Shown here one piece after another: positions 15,574 through 24,927 of a stretch of DNA of 53,133 bases (within the stretch, counting starts at the first letter, position 1; each line of letters begins with the position of its first letter). This DNA is from a virus. The stretch covers positions 1-53,133 of IMG/VR virus record IMGVR_UViG_3300032116_000282; one strand, 5' to 3'. Both the position numbers and the translations under genes were made by a program. Under the pieces are notes generated by a model. It was not told the DNA's origin. It made no database searches and was given only the letters and a program-made list of their open reading frames with translations.

Positions 15574-17718
15574 TTAGCCGTTATTGCAACGGACAACTGC
15601 TTCTCGTTCTCGTTCGTTGATTTCAACGTCCCAATAACCACGGACGCCCATACCAAGCATGTTTTCTGGAAGTTCGACAGCTTCGATGGTTGGTCGCTTC
15701 TGTCCTCGTAGATAGGTGATAGAGTATGGAGCAAAGCGGCTCGACGATGGCCACAGCAACCAGGTGGATTCCGTGCAGAACGTGGATGCAACACCACGGT
15801 TCAACAACGAAATGTTGCTCATTTGTGGGAACACCAACAGGTCCAGCTTACCGAACCAGTAGTTCTTGTCACCGGTCTTGGTGTTGGATGTCGTGTCGTT
15901 GACAATCCGATCTTGCTTCAGGATTTCCCAAGCAGCTTCTTCTCCGGAGATCGAAGTGATGAGAGTCCATCGGTCGTTGATCAGATTGACGTAGTTTGGA
16001 CCACGGTTCTCGTTGTACTGACGAGCTGCGTTGTAACGAGCAGACAGGTTAGCACGGGTGAGTGCAGTGGTGGTGAAGCTGTTGTCCGAGTTGACCCAGA
16101 AGGTTGCGGCGGCAGCAGCTTGAACCAACATCTTACGACCGAGTTTCTGGTCAGGAACAATCAAAGCTCCTTCAACCATTGCTTCGAGCATAGATGCAAT
16201 GACGCCCATGTCATCATTGATGACGTCCTTACGGCTCCAAACAACCAACTGAGCAATCGTATCAAGATCACTGAGGTACCGTTGTTCGTTTCCGAACTCG
16301 GTCATTTCGATCTTACCGGAATCTGGGAGAGTATCCCAGATGGTTCCGCCAGATGCTCGGTAGCGTTCAGTACGACGGAAGTCCTTGTTGGATTCTTCCT
16401 TCAAGTGCTTTGCAGCAAATGGTTCGTTGATGGTCCAACGATCTTCGAGAATCCAATCGGTTGACTTACGCAACAGGTTGGGCATGTCGATGGTGCTGTA
16501 ACTTGCATTCAAGAACAACTGGCGGTTGTGGTTCTTGATGGACTTGCACATCAAATCGATGTCCGAGAATCCAGTGAACCGGCGGTTGCCTTCTTGAGCA
16601 TTGGCAATGTTCAACAAGGTTTCAACCCAACCCCACTTTGGACGACTGTCAGCATTGTCGACAATTTTCTTGTCGATATACTTCGCAACGGTTTCGGGTT
16701 TGACACCGACAGCCAATGCAAAGTGAGCTGCAATCGTATCTTCTTGACTTTGCCCTTGATCAGGTTTGATGTTGGGTACACGTGGCAAACCGTTTTCCCA
16801 CATCTTAACCTTGATGCTGTTCTCGATTTGATCGAGGGATTGACCAGCTTCGTACTGCTGCTCAATGAAGTCACTTTCCTGGGGGAAGGAGTTCAGCAGC
16901 TTGGTGAGCTTAACGAAGTCCTTACGGGATGGTGCTGCATTGTGAATAGCTGGTGCTGCAACAACCGGAGTGGTGTTCTGTACAACTGGTGGTACAACAG
17001 GGGCAGATTGATCAACCGGTGGGGTTGCAGGTGGAACGGCTGAGTTTTTGATGTTCCGAGGAACTGAATTCTTGAGCATTGTAATTGCTTCCTTGTTTAA
17101 GAGATCAAATTGTGTGTCGGAATCACGGCCCGACATGGTGATTGTCATTTCTTTAAGAACAGATCGTTCTGCCACGTACATTGGCCCTTCGATTGCTCTG
17201 TTGTTAATGGTTCGTTTTTCCCCAGATTTGAGGAAAACAATGTCGCTTTCGTTTTGGATTCGAAGTCCCATTGAACCTTCAAAGGGGAATCCGTTCTTGA
17301 GAGCTTCGACTACCATTGCCTTTTCCTGGGAGGGATAGGATGTTACTCCCTTACCTTGTAAGGAATCAGCGTTCTGGGTGATGGACGTCGTATGTCCGAT
17401 TGGTGTCCAATGCTCATGGAGAATTGGAACTGATGCTTTGTGGCTGATCCCGGAGATGTTGTAGATCATTGGGGCATCAAGCCCGTAATCTGACAGATCA
17501 ACTGGAGCACCGGAGTAACCGACGAATGAAAGTTCTTTCAAGTCCGAGGCAGATTCACCAGAAGCATTATTAACTTCAATTGGACTCCTCAGATTGAAAA
17601 TTGCTTCACCGTCTTTGGGGGTAAAAGCCGCAGAAGCCATCTTACGGTTGATTTCAGTAGTGCTACTGTTCTTCAACGTCTGAGGTTTCATCTTCTGAGC
17701 TTGACGGGTCTTGACCAT
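15574..17718 (-). CDS. Prohead protease-major capsid protein fusion
   Basis: This is a 714-residue fusion. Residues about 60-200 resemble a U35/HK97-type prohead protease: HEH at 101-103, then FEGSMGLRI with the candidate nucleophile Ser149. A Pro/Val/Ala-rich linker spans about 226-264. Residues about 400-714 look like a major capsid protein (EDRWTINEPFAAKHLKEE, GRKMLVQAAAAATFW, and a W-D-V-E-I-N-E-R end). The start is the ATG at 17718, with AGGAAG seven bases upstream. The frame extends seven more codons to a TTG without a ribosome site. The start overlaps the portal gene by 56 bases. Cleavage within the linker is likely but not shown. Confidence 0.85.
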   Translation of the reverse strand: MVKTRQAQKMKPQTLKNSSTTEINRKMASAAFTPKDGEAIFNLRSPIEVNNASGESASDLKELSFVGYSGAPVDLSDYGLDAPMIYNISGISHKASVPILHEHWTPIGHTTSITQNADSLQGKGVTSYPSQEKAMVVEALKNGFPFEGSMGLRIQNESDIVFLKSGEKRTINNRAIEGPMYVAERSVLKEMTITMSGRDSDTQFDLLNKEAITMLKNSVPRNIKNSAVPPATPPVDQSAPVVPPVVQNTTPVVAAPAIHNAAPSRKDFVKLTKLLNSFPQESDFIEQQYEAGQSLDQIENSIKVKMWENGLPRVPNIKPDQGQSQEDTIAAHFALAVGVKPETVAKYIDKKIVDNADSRPKWGWVETLLNIANAQEGNRRFTGFSDIDLMCKSIKNHNRQLFLNASYSTIDMPNLLRKSTDWILEDRWTINEPFAAKHLKEESNKDFRRTERYRASGGTIWDTLPDSGKIEMTEFGNEQRYLSDLDTIAQLVVWSRKDVINDDMGVIASMLEAMVEGALIVPDQKLGRKMLVQAAAAATFWVNSDNSFTTTALTRANLSARYNAARQYNENRGPNYVNLINDRWTLITSISGEEAAWEILKQDRIVNDTTSNTKTGDKNYWFGKLDLLVFPQMSNISLLNRGVASTFCTESTWLLWPSSSRFAPYSITYLRGQKRPTIEAVELPENMLGMGVRGYWDVEINEREREAVVRCNNG

Positions 17719-19081
17719 TTGTTTCTTCCTGTGGTTCAAGAATGTTTGCTGCTGCTGGTGTTCGACCTGTTAGTAGAATCTGACAGAGATCTGAGTATTC
17801 TATTTCTAACAGTTCTGCTTCACGTTGCAATTCTCGTCGAGGGTTACGTCCTCGTTCAGTATAGTATCTTACGAGAGTCATTGCACCGGTCGAAAGATCA
17901 GTAGCTGTCGAATTACTGATTTTCTGGGGATCGGGATGGTTGAATACTTGAGAATAACTCAAGGAATACAACAATCCTTCTTCATCGATAAATCGCCGAG
18001 TAACAGGAGTTAAGTAACCCTGTTGTTGTTTTGCTCCTTGTAACCACAACCGAATTAGTTGATGGATAGCTGGGGAAAAATCTTCTCGGTCGATCAATAC
18101 CGTGTTCTTCCAAGGACCGAAGTCTACCTGGGAGGATGCCATGTTGTGCTTGCTACTGTTTCCAGTTGCAAGGTTTAGTGGCATGTTTACACATCGTGCG
18201 GCAGCACCTACCATAGCGTCAAGTGCTGATGTGTCATCGGTGGTCAATCCAGAATAGGATAGTGCTTCGAGCGTTGTTCCTGGAGGAAGGGTTGGTACCA
18301 TCCCTGGTTCGTACTCAAAGTTTCCTTCTGGCATACCAACTGCTTCTGCTGCGTCTTTACCCCAGATGTTGGGATCAAGTCTAAGAGCCATTGGTATACT
18401 AGCTCTGAATTCAGCAGAACGGATGATTGCGTCTAGGTATCTCTTTACACTAGGAAAGATACACATTGCCGGAGAACATTCTGGTATACCGCAGATCTGA
18501 TCTTCGTACTTGTTCTTCCACCAAAGGATGATGTCTTTGACTTTGTACTGTTCTTCAGTATCAAAGCAAATCTCCTCGGGTTCCCAGTTCTTGTTGTAGT
18601 AGATACCATCAACCCAATATGGGTCCCCCGCCGCATTCCTGGGGGATTGGAGTTTGATGGAAGATACTACTCTCAGTCCGAGTTTTACTTCATGACTGGT
18701 TGTCGACTTGTACGGGATTCCAATTCCAATCCCTGTTCGTGCGGCCGCTCTTCGTAACAAGCGGATACTTGAACCAATACTATTTTCTTGGCAGAACTTA
18801 ACCCATTTGTCCTCGATGTCGGTATTGACATTAGGATTAGAGGCTCCACCAATGAGCACAGGGCTGGGGCCAACACAATCGTTAGCAAGAGTATTGAGAA
18901 TTCCATGATAGTGACTTCCTTCTGTGTCTTGTTCAACCGAAACTGTGACTAGTTTTCGACGAACCCAAGGATGTCGAATAGCTATATTGAATTTGTCCCT
19001 AGGAATCTCGTTGAATTGTCGTCTATTGCTAGGAAGTGCATTACCAAAGAATCTGTTCCAGAGTTTTTGCAGTCTATTCAC
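17663..19081 (-). CDS. Portal protein (lambda gpB-like)
   Basis: This 473-residue protein resembles lambda-type portals: an N-terminal ILNTLANDCVGPSPVL segment, LRRAAARTGIGIGIPY and a middle RCVNMPLNLATGNSS motif that I recall from planctomycete phage portals. It ends in an acidic Glu/Asp/Ser-rich tail. The chosen start is a GTG at 19081 with GGAAGAAGG upstream, overlapping the previous stop by eight bases. The frame extends 17 codons further to a TTG without a comparable ribosome site. Portal rings thread DNA and dock the terminase and neck; the capsid fusion follows immediately. Confidence 0.85.
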   Translation of the reverse strand: MNRLQKLWNRFFGNALPSNRRQFNEIPRDKFNIAIRHPWVRRKLVTVSVEQDTEGSHYHGILNTLANDCVGPSPVLIGGASNPNVNTDIEDKWVKFCQENSIGSSIRLLRRAAARTGIGIGIPYKSTTSHEVKLGLRVVSSIKLQSPRNAAGDPYWVDGIYYNKNWEPEEICFDTEEQYKVKDIILWWKNKYEDQICGIPECSPAMCIFPSVKRYLDAIIRSAEFRASIPMALRLDPNIWGKDAAEAVGMPEGNFEYEPGMVPTLPPGTTLEALSYSGLTTDDTSALDAMVGAAARCVNMPLNLATGNSSKHNMASSQVDFGPWKNTVLIDREDFSPAIHQLIRLWLQGAKQQQGYLTPVTRRFIDEEGLLYSLSYSQVFNHPDPQKISNSTATDLSTGAMTLVRYYTERGRNPRRELQREAELLEIEYSDLCQILLTGRTPAAANILEPQEETNGQDPSSSEDETSDVEEQ

Positions 19082-19301
19082 AGCAGCCTTCTTCCGGAAA
19101 GATAGGACAATTGCAGTTATGCTTTGGAACAACTCTTGTCCAACCGAAGTTGCTCAAAGATGGTTTCTTTGTGGACTGTTGGTTAGATGCAGCCAACAGA
19201 TCACGGAGTTCAAATTGTTCGACTTCGGTCTGTGGAGTTTTAACTCTCTTAGGACCAAGAGCTTCTTGGATTTCTTGGAGCTTGGTGATATCGATTGTCA
19301 T
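19074..19301 (-). CDS. Small head-tail joining-like protein
   Basis: This 75-residue protein starts MTIDITKLQEIQEALGPKR, followed by VKTPQTEVEQFELRDLLAAS and a short Cys-containing end (HNCNCPIFPEEGCCE). The first 45 residues recall the small gpW-like proteins encoded beside lambda-type portals. The length is typical, and it overlaps the portal start by eight bases. Confidence 0.55.
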   Translation of the reverse strand: MTIDITKLQEIQEALGPKRVKTPQTEVEQFELRDLLAASNQQSTKKPSLSNFGWTRVVPKHNCNCPIFPEEGCCE

Positions 19302-19303
19302 GA

Positions 19304-19948
19304 TTATGGACCAGGAAATGTAAGGGTTGCTGCGTGTCGTTGGACTGCTGGACCCGATATCCAGACATAACCATCACTAGTACGTCTTAGTGACCATGTA
19401 CCGCACCTTCTTCCCGTCTGGGAGGGGACTGGAGTAAGGATGACAGTTGCGGTGTTGGTAGTGGATGTGATTCCGGTGATTTCTTTGAGTGTAATTCCAT
19501 CTTCGTCGTTTAAGATGAAAGTCATCGGATTGCCGTCGAATACACCCGTAGTCATAGTCAGGGTGTATGTTCTGGTTTCTTCATTGAAGTAAACAAATGT
19601 GTTCTGAGTAACAATCGATGGATCGAGATTCAGGAACGCTTCTGGTGTTAGTAGAATGTTTGCTGCGTTAGTTAAATATCTACGATGTTCAACAGCAATT
19701 ACTTGTGCACCAGAAGTAGTTGACTCAGGGAAGAAATCAGCGGTGTCTCCGTTGTTCTCAGAAGCCAATACATTAAACAGATAGTACCCATCTTCCATTT
19801 CAGTTGGATTCGTGTCTGCTAAAGCTGTACGTGCTCCTCCGTCCAATGACACCTTACAAGTGATGTTTGCAGCATCAGCTAGTACAGGTGCATTGGTAAA
19901 TCTATTGAAAGCAAATACTTTTAATGTACCGGCTTGGTTCTTGTACAT
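19304..19948 (-). CDS. Structural protein with beta-rich domains
   Basis: This 214-residue protein contains an N-terminal unit with ITCKVSLDGGARTALADTNPTEMEDGYYLFNVL, a pattern common in phage fibre or tail-associated modules (a variable 'cargo' sentence followed by GYY and a strand). A second unit starts near residue 110. It precedes the gpW-like gene by two bases. A role in the virion surface is inferred from composition. Confidence 0.55.
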   Translation of the reverse strand: MYKNQAGTLKVFAFNRFTNAPVLADAANITCKVSLDGGARTALADTNPTEMEDGYYLFNVLASENNGDTADFFPESTTSGAQVIAVEHRRYLTNAANILLTPEAFLNLDPSIVTQNTFVYFNEETRTYTLTMTTGVFDGNPMTFILNDEDGITLKEITGITSTTNTATVILTPVPSQTGRRCGTWSLRRTSDGYVWISGPAVQRHAATLTFPGP

Positions 19949-19966
19949 CGGCTCTACCCACCGTTC

Positions 19967-20380
19967 TTACGTGATTGTCAAGACACCGTTAGCACCGTCG
20001 AAGTCGATGGTGAATGTTTCACTGCTTGCCAGTGAGATACTGGAACCGTAATCATACCAACCGATCAATGGATCTGCTGGGGAGGTTGGCGTGTCATTAT
20101 AGAGGACCACGTAACGGAACGGACCAACAGCACCAGTGGCTGTGAGTACCAAGTCATTACAGGTAAGTTTGTACACACCTGCCGTGTGAGCCGAACTTGC
20201 CGTTGTGACGTTTCGAGACGAAAGGTTCGTGTACGAAATTTGGGAGATGTCGGTGAGAATGGTATTTGTATTCACTGGAACCGTGTTTGTCAAAGCAACG
20301 ACCAATTGGCCCGTTTGGAGGTTGTGAACCCCTTCTGCAATGTGCTCGACGAATACTTGGAATTTGTTGAACGCTGCCAT
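19967..20380 (-). CDS. Small structural protein
   Basis: This 137-residue protein begins MAAFNKFQVFVEHIAEGVHNL and ends with DFDGANGVLTI. Proteins with this KF..FVE.(L/I)AE beginning and Gly/Thr-rich beta body occur in many phage fibre clusters in my recollection. It lies between the repeat protein and the 19304 gene. No enzyme motif is visible. Confidence 0.6.
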   Translation of the reverse strand: MAAFNKFQVFVEHIAEGVHNLQTGQLVVALTNTVPVNTNTILTDISQISYTNLSSRNVTTASSAHTAGVYKLTCNDLVLTATGAVGPFRYVVLYNDTPTSPADPLIGWYDYGSSISLASSETFTIDFDGANGVLTIT

Positions 20381-20383
20381 GAA

Positions 20384-22252
20384 TTATGATCCTATGAGAA
20401 ACAGATAATAGTAGGGACTTGGAAAGACTGTTGTTGAAGTGTACAGATACGTTTCTGTACCGTTCAAATTGTAAGTTCGTCGATCACAAACAAGTATCGA
20501 CGTTTTTCGTAACCCAGTTGGTATTCCCGAAACAATGTAACTTACTGTATCGGCAGGAATCAATCGACCACGTAGTAGATTGTTGTTTACTCCATTGACA
20601 GAGTATGTTCCTGTGTCCGCATTCATCCTGGTGGGAGGAATGAAGTCGATTGCTATACCAACTAAACTGTATGTACCTAACTCAGCGGATAACGCACGGG
20701 TTCTATTGAGATTAGCAGCAATACCTGTTAGGGTATATGTTGCTAGATCAGCAATCACAGCTTTATTATCATACAGGTTTGATGCAATACCTGTTAGAAC
20801 AAAGCTACCTACACTTATTGGTAAAGTATAAGCATGAACAAACTGTGTGTCTATTCCAGTTAAGGAATATGTTCCACTATCTGCATCAAGTACACGGTTA
20901 TCAAGTAAGTTAGCTGCAATACCTGTGGAAACAAATGTCCCAAGGTCGGCTGCAATTACTTTGTTGTCAAGTAGATTAGCGGGAATTCCTGATAATGAGT
21001 ACGTGACGGGGTCCGCTGTCATCCTGGAGGGAGCAACTAGGTTGGTGGTGATTCCTGATACAGTGTATGTACCAAGTTCAGCTACCAGTCTGTTGATCTT
21101 ATTCAGTCCAGCAGCATTTCCTGTGAAGGTGTATGCTACTGGATCTCCAGGGATTCCCTTTAGGTACTGGAAGTTTGCTGCTATACCAGTTGTAACAAAA
21201 GTTGCTACTGATATTGGCAGTGGGTGGTCCCAAACAAAGTTAGTAGGAATTCCTGTGAGGGAATAACTACCAACATCAATCGGAATCAATTTGTTATCTA
21301 GTAGATTAGCAGCAACAGTTGTTGTTGTGTAACTGGTTTGGTTTGCTACAAGTAATCTATTAGAACCGACGGTGGTGGCTGGTCCAGTTAGGACATAGAC
21401 ACCTGTTTCTGCTGCTAGACGATTCGGGAATACAAGATTAGTATTTGTTCCTACTAAACTGTACGTCGCTGTGTCTGCTGCTATCTTTGGGATCTTAGTC
21501 AGGTTGGCTGCAATGCCAGTTAAACTAAAGGTTCCCAGATCAGCGGTGATGGCTTTGTTGTCAAGCAGATTTGCAGCAATGCCCGCAAGAGCATATGTTG
21601 TGAAATCAGCAGCAACAAACTTATTGTTTAGTAGGTTTGCATCAACTCCAGTCAATGCAAATGTTACTAGATCAGCAGTGAGTTTAGCTGGTTTGACTAG
21701 GTTAGCTGCAATACCAGTTAACGAGAACGATGCTGTGTCAGCGGTTAATTTACCGGACCCAATTAGGGTAGCATCAATTCCAGTTAAGGAGTATGTTCCT
21801 AGATCAGCCGTAACTACTTTGTTGTCAAGTAGGTTAGCGGCTATTCCAGATAATGCAAATGTTCCTAAGTCAGCAGCTACTCGTCTACCGAACAGGGTGT
21901 TGACGTTTATGCCAGCTAGGACATACGTGGCCGTATCTGCTGTTAATTTACCAGATCCAATTAAGGTAGTGTCGATACCTGTTAAGGAATAGGTAACTAA
22001 ATCAGCGGTTATCTTTCTACCCAATAAAGTGTTAGCATTTATGCCAGCAAGGGCATATGTTGCTAAATCCGCAGGGATTACTTTATTATCAAGTAGATTA
22101 GCATTTTGACCTGTTAATACATAGGTCGCTGTGTCAGCAGTTAATGTATTCCCAGCAGCAGCAAGTCCACCTACTGGGTAGAATCGACCAGGAGTGTAGT
22201 AACTTGCTCCCGCCGAAGCGGTTGTTGATCCGCTTAACAGCGTAAGTAACAT
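20384..22252 (-). CDS. 26-repeat fibre-like protein
   Basis: After a short N-terminal leader, residues about 36-605 consist of about 26 tandem repeats of 22 residues with consensus T/I-A-D-L-G-T-Y-S-L-T-G-I-A-A-N-L-L-D-N-K. Each unit has two short strands (TYSLTG and ANL) and a turn. The DNA period is 66 bp and units differ by many substitutions. Two central units (about 12 and 16) are most divergent. This is probably an elongated beta-structured virion fibre or decoration protein. The number of repeats could vary between strains. It sits among fibre and structural genes. Confidence 0.75.
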   Translation of the reverse strand: MLLTLLSGSTTASAGASYYTPGRFYPVGGLAAAGNTLTADTATYVLTGQNANLLDNKVIPADLATYALAGINANTLLGRKITADLVTYSLTGIDTTLIGSGKLTADTATYVLAGINVNTLFGRRVAADLGTFALSGIAANLLDNKVVTADLGTYSLTGIDATLIGSGKLTADTASFSLTGIAANLVKPAKLTADLVTFALTGVDANLLNNKFVAADFTTYALAGIAANLLDNKAITADLGTFSLTGIAANLTKIPKIAADTATYSLVGTNTNLVFPNRLAAETGVYVLTGPATTVGSNRLLVANQTSYTTTTVAANLLDNKLIPIDVGSYSLTGIPTNFVWDHPLPISVATFVTTGIAANFQYLKGIPGDPVAYTFTGNAAGLNKINRLVAELGTYTVSGITTNLVAPSRMTADPVTYSLSGIPANLLDNKVIAADLGTFVSTGIAANLLDNRVLDADSGTYSLTGIDTQFVHAYTLPISVGSFVLTGIASNLYDNKAVIADLATYTLTGIAANLNRTRALSAELGTYSLVGIAIDFIPPTRMNADTGTYSVNGVNNNLLRGRLIPADTVSYIVSGIPTGLRKTSILVCDRRTYNLNGTETYLYTSTTVFPSPYYYLFLIGS

Positions 22253-22273
22253 AGCTACCTCGATCCGTGGTTA

Positions 22274-22915
22274 TTAGACTGGTACTTCTTCCCACATGAG
22301 GGAGCCAATCCAAGTTGCTGACGTTAGAGCAGCAGAACCGCCCAATGCAGCGTAACTTCCTGGGGGGATGATGACTGCTCCGTCGAGATCAACCACACCG
22401 TTAGATACAAGTGCTACACCTGCTGCTGTTGCCCAGTAGTATGCTGCAAGAGGAATGACGTTGTTTGCTGCTGATCCTGAAGTCAAAGCGACGTTTCGGA
22501 AGCCGGTCATTACTGAACCGGATTGCAGTTGTGTACCCATGTTCCAAGGTGCAGTTGTGGTTGCTTGGGTAATTGCAGCGGTAGTTCCAAAGTACAACCC
22601 AAAGGTGGCTGTACCAGCAGCAGAAGCTGCAACTACGTTAGCAACCGATACTTTGTTAATGACTGCGTTCTTGCCACTTCCTGAGGGATTGAACAGGCAG
22701 AGCATTGGTGTACCGGCAGCAGCACCAACGTAAGCTGTGACCGCTGCTGCGGTTGAAACGGACAATAAGAAAGCGTTACTACGATACGTGGTTTCGTAGT
22801 AAGTTCCGTGAAGTTGACTGGTGATTGCATCACCGAGTTGTCCGGCACGAGCAGTTACAGGAGCACCAACACCAAGTGAAGGTGTCGGTCCAACAAGGTT
22901 CTGTAGAAAAGCCAT
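22274..22915 (-). CDS. Structural protein (Ala/Gly/Thr-rich, W-E-E-V end)
   Basis: This 213-residue protein is rich in Ala, Gly and Thr, with segments such as GTPMLCLFNPSGSGKNAVINKVSVANV and a C-terminal ALTSATWIGSLMWEEV. I recognise this layout from phage virion clusters of uncertain function. A jelly-roll fold is plausible. It is spaced nine bases from the previous stop. Confidence 0.65.
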   Translation of the reverse strand: MAFLQNLVGPTPSLGVGAPVTARAGQLGDAITSQLHGTYYETTYRSNAFLLSVSTAAAVTAYVGAAAGTPMLCLFNPSGSGKNAVINKVSVANVVAASAAGTATFGLYFGTTAAITQATTTAPWNMGTQLQSGSVMTGFRNVALTSGSAANNVIPLAAYYWATAAGVALVSNGVVDLDGAVIIPPGSYAALGGSAALTSATWIGSLMWEEVPV

Positions 22916-22924
22916 GATAGTTCC

Positions 22925-24472
22925 TTAGATGAAAGCGAAGTTCAAAATGAGTGTTGGGGCAGAACCAAAAGTGGTGTTGTCGTTATTAGCAGAACCAGCG
23001 GTGAATGCTGCAGCAATACCGGTACTAAAGTACATACCACCATCCGGTAATGGAATCATAAAGTTACCTACCGCCCCAGGAATGGCATAACATTGAACGT
23101 CAGTAGTACCACCTAGTGTGACAGCGGTTGCATTAAAGATGTGGAGAAATGCAGCAACTGTTCCAGCATTGCTAACATTTAGCATTGTCAATCGTCCAGC
23201 TCCAGCTTTGATTGATATAGAAGCTGGTGTTGTTACGTTCTGGTTTCCTCTTCCAAGAGTTTGACCGTTAGTAACAGTGGATGATCCAAGGACTACACCG
23301 CCACTGCTAGCATCGGTTAGGATTCTTCGTGTGTTCGTTCCGTCCCATCCACCTACTGGTACAGGGTGGGCTGTTGGAGCAGCACCGACTGCGATGTTAC
23401 CACCTACAGACTGAACACCGTTGACACCTCCGTTAACCACAGCTTGGCCACCGAACTGTGCCATGTTGATCGCAGCGTTAGTTTGTATAGTCACAACTGG
23501 ATTGCTTGCTGGGAAAAATGCCGAAAAGTTCTTCAGCACTGCAATTGCAATTGGGATGCCTGTTCCAGCAGTAGTAACCTGTGCCCGAAAGTATCTTCCA
23601 GCAGCGGGAATGACCCACTGGCCTACTGCTGTTGCTGTACTAGTTGGACTAGCACCACCCGCAGTAGGCCAAGCGTATGCATTAGTCCAGGATGTCAGGT
23701 CATTGGATACTTGGAACGTGATCGTGCCGGTGAACGTACCTTGAAGTTGGAGCAGGACAGTTCCGTATCCAGTCGTGTCTACAATTAGGATTGGTCCAAC
23801 CGTAGCAGGGTTACGAGATCCTTGGAATACTGTACCATCTGCGGGGACCACCCCTCCTCCTGGGGAGACTGCTATAGGTGTGATATATCCTGCTGGAGAG
23901 GTTCCAGATACAGGCATCTTGAGTCCTGGGTCAGCATCGATCAAGTATGAATCTGTACGGTTGATCGGTGACTTGGAGGACCGTAGTGCGTAGGTTCCAC
24001 TTACTGTTCCTTTGAATGTTGGAGCAGTAACAGCACGAAAGTATCTTGCAACAACTTGAACCACGAATCTATCTGGGGAGAAGATTGTATCGACTAGGGT
24101 GTTGTCAGCATTGGTTGATTGTGCTGCACAAGCAAACCAAGTAGTACCATCCATACTAGCTTCAAGTCCGATACCTCCAGACCATAAGCCAGTCAACTGT
24201 AGTTGTATGGTTTCTTCGTTTGCTGTATCGATTGCTGTGAACAGAACAGTAGATGGAGCAGTGATTGGACCGAATGCGGTTCCTACAGATGGATCGGCAT
24301 GATATGTCGGCAATGGATTGGTAGAAAGTTCACTGAGTGTCTTGCTACCTTCTGCACCGGAGACATGGACCAGTCGAACTAGTTGTACCTTGGTTACGTC
24401 ACCGGAGTATGTTACTTCATCACAAGCAACCGCCGCCCCACTTCCTGGGGTATACCCTACGTTGTCTGGCAT
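22925..24472 (-). CDS. Virion surface protein with beta-sandwich modules
   Basis: This 515-residue protein begins with a segment VGYTPGSGAAVACDEVTYSG followed by VQLVRLVHVSGAEGSKT, a signature start of certain phage structural proteins I recall. Two similar modules follow, each ending in an aromatic RYFRA motif (VVARYFRAVTAPT and AAGRYFRAQVTTA). The C-terminal 130 residues form a Gly/Ala-rich beta domain with INTRR-like spacing and FSTGIAAAFTAGSANND. The small protein at 29800..30132 resembles this C-terminal part. Tail fibre or capsid fibre function is likely. Confidence 0.65.
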   Translation of the reverse strand: MPDNVGYTPGSGAAVACDEVTYSGDVTKVQLVRLVHVSGAEGSKTLSELSTNPLPTYHADPSVGTAFGPITAPSTVLFTAIDTANEETIQLQLTGLWSGGIGLEASMDGTTWFACAAQSTNADNTLVDTIFSPDRFVVQVVARYFRAVTAPTFKGTVSGTYALRSSKSPINRTDSYLIDADPGLKMPVSGTSPAGYITPIAVSPGGGVVPADGTVFQGSRNPATVGPILIVDTTGYGTVLLQLQGTFTGTITFQVSNDLTSWTNAYAWPTAGGASPTSTATAVGQWVIPAAGRYFRAQVTTAGTGIPIAIAVLKNFSAFFPASNPVVTIQTNAAINMAQFGGQAVVNGGVNGVQSVGGNIAVGAAPTAHPVPVGGWDGTNTRRILTDASSGGVVLGSSTVTNGQTLGRGNQNVTTPASISIKAGAGRLTMLNVSNAGTVAAFLHIFNATAVTLGGTTDVQCYAIPGAVGNFMIPLPDGGMYFSTGIAAAFTAGSANNDNTTFGSAPTLILNFAFI

Positions 24473-24927
24473 TATTGCATTCCTAATCTGGAATCGTACA
24501 TTGCTTGTGTTACGTCGTCAGCATTGATTATAGGCCGACGAAGTGACAGTGATTTGAGTGCAGTGTTTTCTTCTGTGGTGAATAGACCACCAACCGTAAG
24601 TCCATCAATGAGAGTCAACACGCCAGGATCACCAAAGTCAACACCACCATTGTTTGGTTCAAGCCATTTCAAGAATCGTTTGATGATTGTTGAATGTGTT
24701 TGTCCTGCAACAGCATATCCTTCTAGTTTTTGCAAGATTGTTTCGGCAACTAAAGGACCAAGAGATTTGTACAATCCTCGGTCAGTGAGTTGTTCAATGT
24801 TCATGTTGACTAGATCAGCGATCTCCATGCATCTAACTGCACAGTTTGCATCGTCTCCTACGCTTGCTAACTGTGTTGCATGCTCGTCAGAATCAATCAG
24901 TGCTTTTAGTGCTTCTGGTGTCATCAT
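24472..24927 (-). CDS. Phage protein of unknown function (virion cluster)
   Basis: This 151-residue protein looks helical: IDSDEHATQLASVGDDANCAVRC, then a EIADLVNMNIEQLTDRG segment and IIKRFLKWLEPNNGG. A protein with this GDD..CA.RC...E...FLRWL/KWL pattern is widespread in phage fibre gene clusters in my recollection, but its role is unknown to me. It overlaps both neighbours by one to four bases. Confidence 0.65.
   Translation of the reverse strand: MMTPEALKALIDSDEHATQLASVGDDANCAVRCMEIADLVNMNIEQLTDRGLYKSLGPLVAETILQKLEGYAVAGQTHSTIIKRFLKWLEPNNGGVDFGDPGVLTLIDGLTVGGLFTTEENTALKSLSLRRPIINADDVTQAMYDSRLGMQ

Noticed and set aside
20580-21992. Several long plus-strand frames opposite the 26-repeat gene
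   Set aside because: They are mirror frames created by the 66-bp repeat in the real minus-strand gene.
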